A stretch of 64,000 nt of DNA from Nitrosophilus kaiyonis (GTDB taxonomy: Bacteria > Campylobacterota > Campylobacteria > Campylobacterales > Nitratiruptoraceae). The stretch spans positions 1,589,501-1,653,500 of the forward strand of contig NZ_AP025696.1 of the NCBI RefSeq assembly GCF_027943725.1, in the 5' to 3' direction. Below the pieces are notes generated by a model. That model was not told where the DNA came from. It saw only the letters and a list, made by a program, of their open reading frames with translations, and searched no databases. Positions 62,769 to 64,000 of this stretch are shown here, in pieces. Made by a program: the position numbers and the translations under genes. The stretch's first letter is position 1, and the number at the start of each line of letters is the position of its first letter.

Positions 62769-64000
62769 ATGATAAAAGCTTTAAGAGGTATGAAAGATAT
62801 TTTACCTCCAGTTAGTGAAAAATATCTTCATTTTATCAATACCGCTTCTAAATTAGCCAATAATTTTGGTTTTGAATATATTGAAACGCCAATACTTGAA
62901 GAGACTTCACTTTTTAAAAGAAGCGTTGGTGAGTCAAGCGATATTGTTGGCAAAGAGATGTATGAATTTATAGATAAAGGCGGAAATAGCGTCTGTTTGA
63001 GACCTGAAGGAACAGCTGGAGTCGTTAGAAGTTTTATTGAGCATAAATTTGATAGAAAAGAGGGAATTTTTAGATATTTCTATTATGGACCTATGTTTAG
63101 ATATGAAAGGCCACAGAAGGGAAGACTTAGAGAGTTTCATCAGTTTGGATGTGAAACATTTGGAGAGCCAAGTGTTTATGAAGATGCAAATATGATAATA
63201 TTATTAAAAGATATACTAGATTTTTACAATATCGATTATACATTAAAAATAAACTCTCTTGGCTGTGAAAAATGTATGCCAGTTTATAGAAAAAAATTGA
63301 TAGAGTTTTTAGATACTAAAGAAGCAAAAATTTGTGAAGATTGTATTAGAAGAAAAGCAACAAATCCTATAAGAGTGCTTGATTGTAAAGTCGATGCTTG
63401 CAAAGATGTATATGTAGATGCACCAAAGCTTTTAGATAATTTATGCGAAGATTGTAAAAAAGATTTTGAAAAACTGCAAGATATTTTGCAAAAAAACAAA
63501 ATCTCTTATGAAATTGATATTTTTTTAGTTAGAGGGCTTGATTATTATACAAAAACTGCATTTGAATTTGTAAGCAGTTCGCTTGGTTCTCAAAATGCTA
63601 TTGCAGGTGGAGGAAGATTTGATAGACTAGTTGAATTCATGGGAGGTAAACCAACTCCTGCAATTGGTTTTGCTATTGGAATTGAAAGAATATTAGATCT
63701 TATTGAATTGCCTCAAAATAAAAGAGAGGGAATATATCTTGGAGTTTTAACAGAAAATGCAAAAGATAAAGCATTTGAAATTGCTACAAATTTAAGAAAA
63801 AAACAAAAAGTTATTTTTATATATAATAAAAAAAGCTTAAAAGCACATCTAAAAGGAGCTGACAAATCAAATGCAAAATTTGCAGCTATTATCGGAGAGG
63901 ATGAATTAGAGAAAAATAGTATATGGGTAAAAGATCTTGATGAAAAAAAAGAAGAGATTTTAAAAATAGATTTCTTTTTAAAAAAATTTGGAGAAATTGA
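62769..64000 (+). CDS. hisS: Histidyl-tRNA synthetase (3' end cut by window)
   Basis: Class II aminoacyl-tRNA synthetase. 410 codons are visible with no stop before the window edge, so only the last residues should be missing. Motif 1 and 2 (FEYIETPILEETSLFKRSVGESSDIVGKEMY region near residue 37; YYGPMFRYERPQKGRLREFHQFGCE near 101-125), the histidine-specific LVRGLDYYTKTAFE near 254 and motif 3 GGGRFDRLVEFMGG...AIGFAIGIER (about 279-305) are intact. Confidence 0.96.
   Translation, partial: MIKALRGMKDILPPVSEKYLHFINTASKLANNFGFEYIETPILEETSLFKRSVGESSDIVGKEMYEFIDKGGNSVCLRPEGTAGVVRSFIEHKFDRKEGIFRYFYYGPMFRYERPQKGRLREFHQFGCETFGEPSVYEDANMIILLKDILDFYNIDYTLKINSLGCEKCMPVYRKKLIEFLDTKEAKICEDCIRRKATNPIRVLDCKVDACKDVYVDAPKLLDNLCEDCKKDFEKLQDILQKNKISYEIDIFLVRGLDYYTKTAFEFVSSSLGSQNAIAGGGRFDRLVEFMGGKPTPAIGFAIGIERILDLIELPQNKREGIYLGVLTENAKDKAFEIATNLRKKQKVIFIYNKKSLKAHLKGADKSNAKFAAIIGEDELEKNSIWVKDLDEKKEEILKIDFFLKKFGEI

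Noticed and set aside
62934-63499. Two minus-strand frames of about 70 codons opposite hisS
   Set aside because: They lie wholly inside hisS, which has intact class II motifs in the + frame, and their translations are Ser/Phe-rich shadows.

Overview
The window is a gene-dense, AT-rich (roughly 30% GC by eye) chromosomal segment of a member of the Campylobacterota (formerly Epsilonproteobacteria). Support comes from family combinations and gene orders typical of that phylum: 5-FCL overlapping rny next to a thioredoxin-like lipoprotein, ftsY and radA; a LolC/E-type permease, secA and lolA together; and an oorDABC 2-oxoglutarate:acceptor oxidoreductase joined to sucCD, a two-subunit class I fumarase, mdh and a monomeric isocitrate dehydrogenase. 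That last set would suit an autotroph using the reductive TCA cycle, for instance a vent-type organism, but the citrate-cleaving enzyme is not in the window, so this is inference. No phage, IS element, CRISPR array or obvious genomic island was seen.

Layout. 1-6895, all minus: rmuC (cut by the window edge), thrC, cutA, argB, lpxK, a DegT-family protein and a DUF455 ferritin-like protein. 6917-13942: a metallo-beta-lactamase-fold hydrolase, a tight minus operon (cmoB, LHPP-like HAD phosphatase, Spx/ArsC-like protein, hotdog thioesterase), a nucleoside phosphorylase-like protein, a CDF metal transporter, and convergent to these rny with 5-FCL. 13993-19381: TlpA-like lipoprotein, ftsY, radA, an unrecognised 88-aa protein, an MlaE-type permease, acpS, thiS and an ankyrin protein. 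19442-25307, minus operon: periplasmic adaptor, molybdopterin oxidoreductase, argD, TolC-like protein, MidA-like methyltransferase. 25374-33532: a Clp-like/FtsH-like AAA-M41 fusion, metK, a short DksA-like protein, fur, an EI24 membrane protein, mscS, a DUF2231 protein and RNase P RNA. 33709-43713: central carbon operon icd, mdh, fumarase alpha and beta, sucC, sucD, HMA protein, oorD, oorA, oorB, oorC. 43820-51999: envelope genes mltG, an AsmA/YhdP-like protein, a LolC/E-like permease, secA and lolA. 52023-60224: coiled-coil protein with acnB, MgtC/DUF4010 protein, ftsK and a UbiB-like kinase. 60503-64000, plus: HU, tRNA-Leu(CAA), tRNA-Gly(GCC), ubiX, coaD, tmk and hisS (cut by the window edge).

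The most unusual features not explained by ordinary genes are: (i) a family of at least ten intergenic elements made of degenerate 7- or 8-bp tandem units, usually with the inverted words on the other side so that the locus can fold into a long hairpin; (ii) an AAA-M41 protease whose N-terminal half is a ClpB-like module that has lost its Walker residues; (iii) an ftsK whose only good start appears to be an AUU codon; (iv) mltG and an AsmA-like gene that overlap head to head, with both membrane anchors encoded on opposite strands of the same 116 bp; and (v) RNase P RNA with a very long P12 helix. No gap longer than 300 bases lacks an annotated element.
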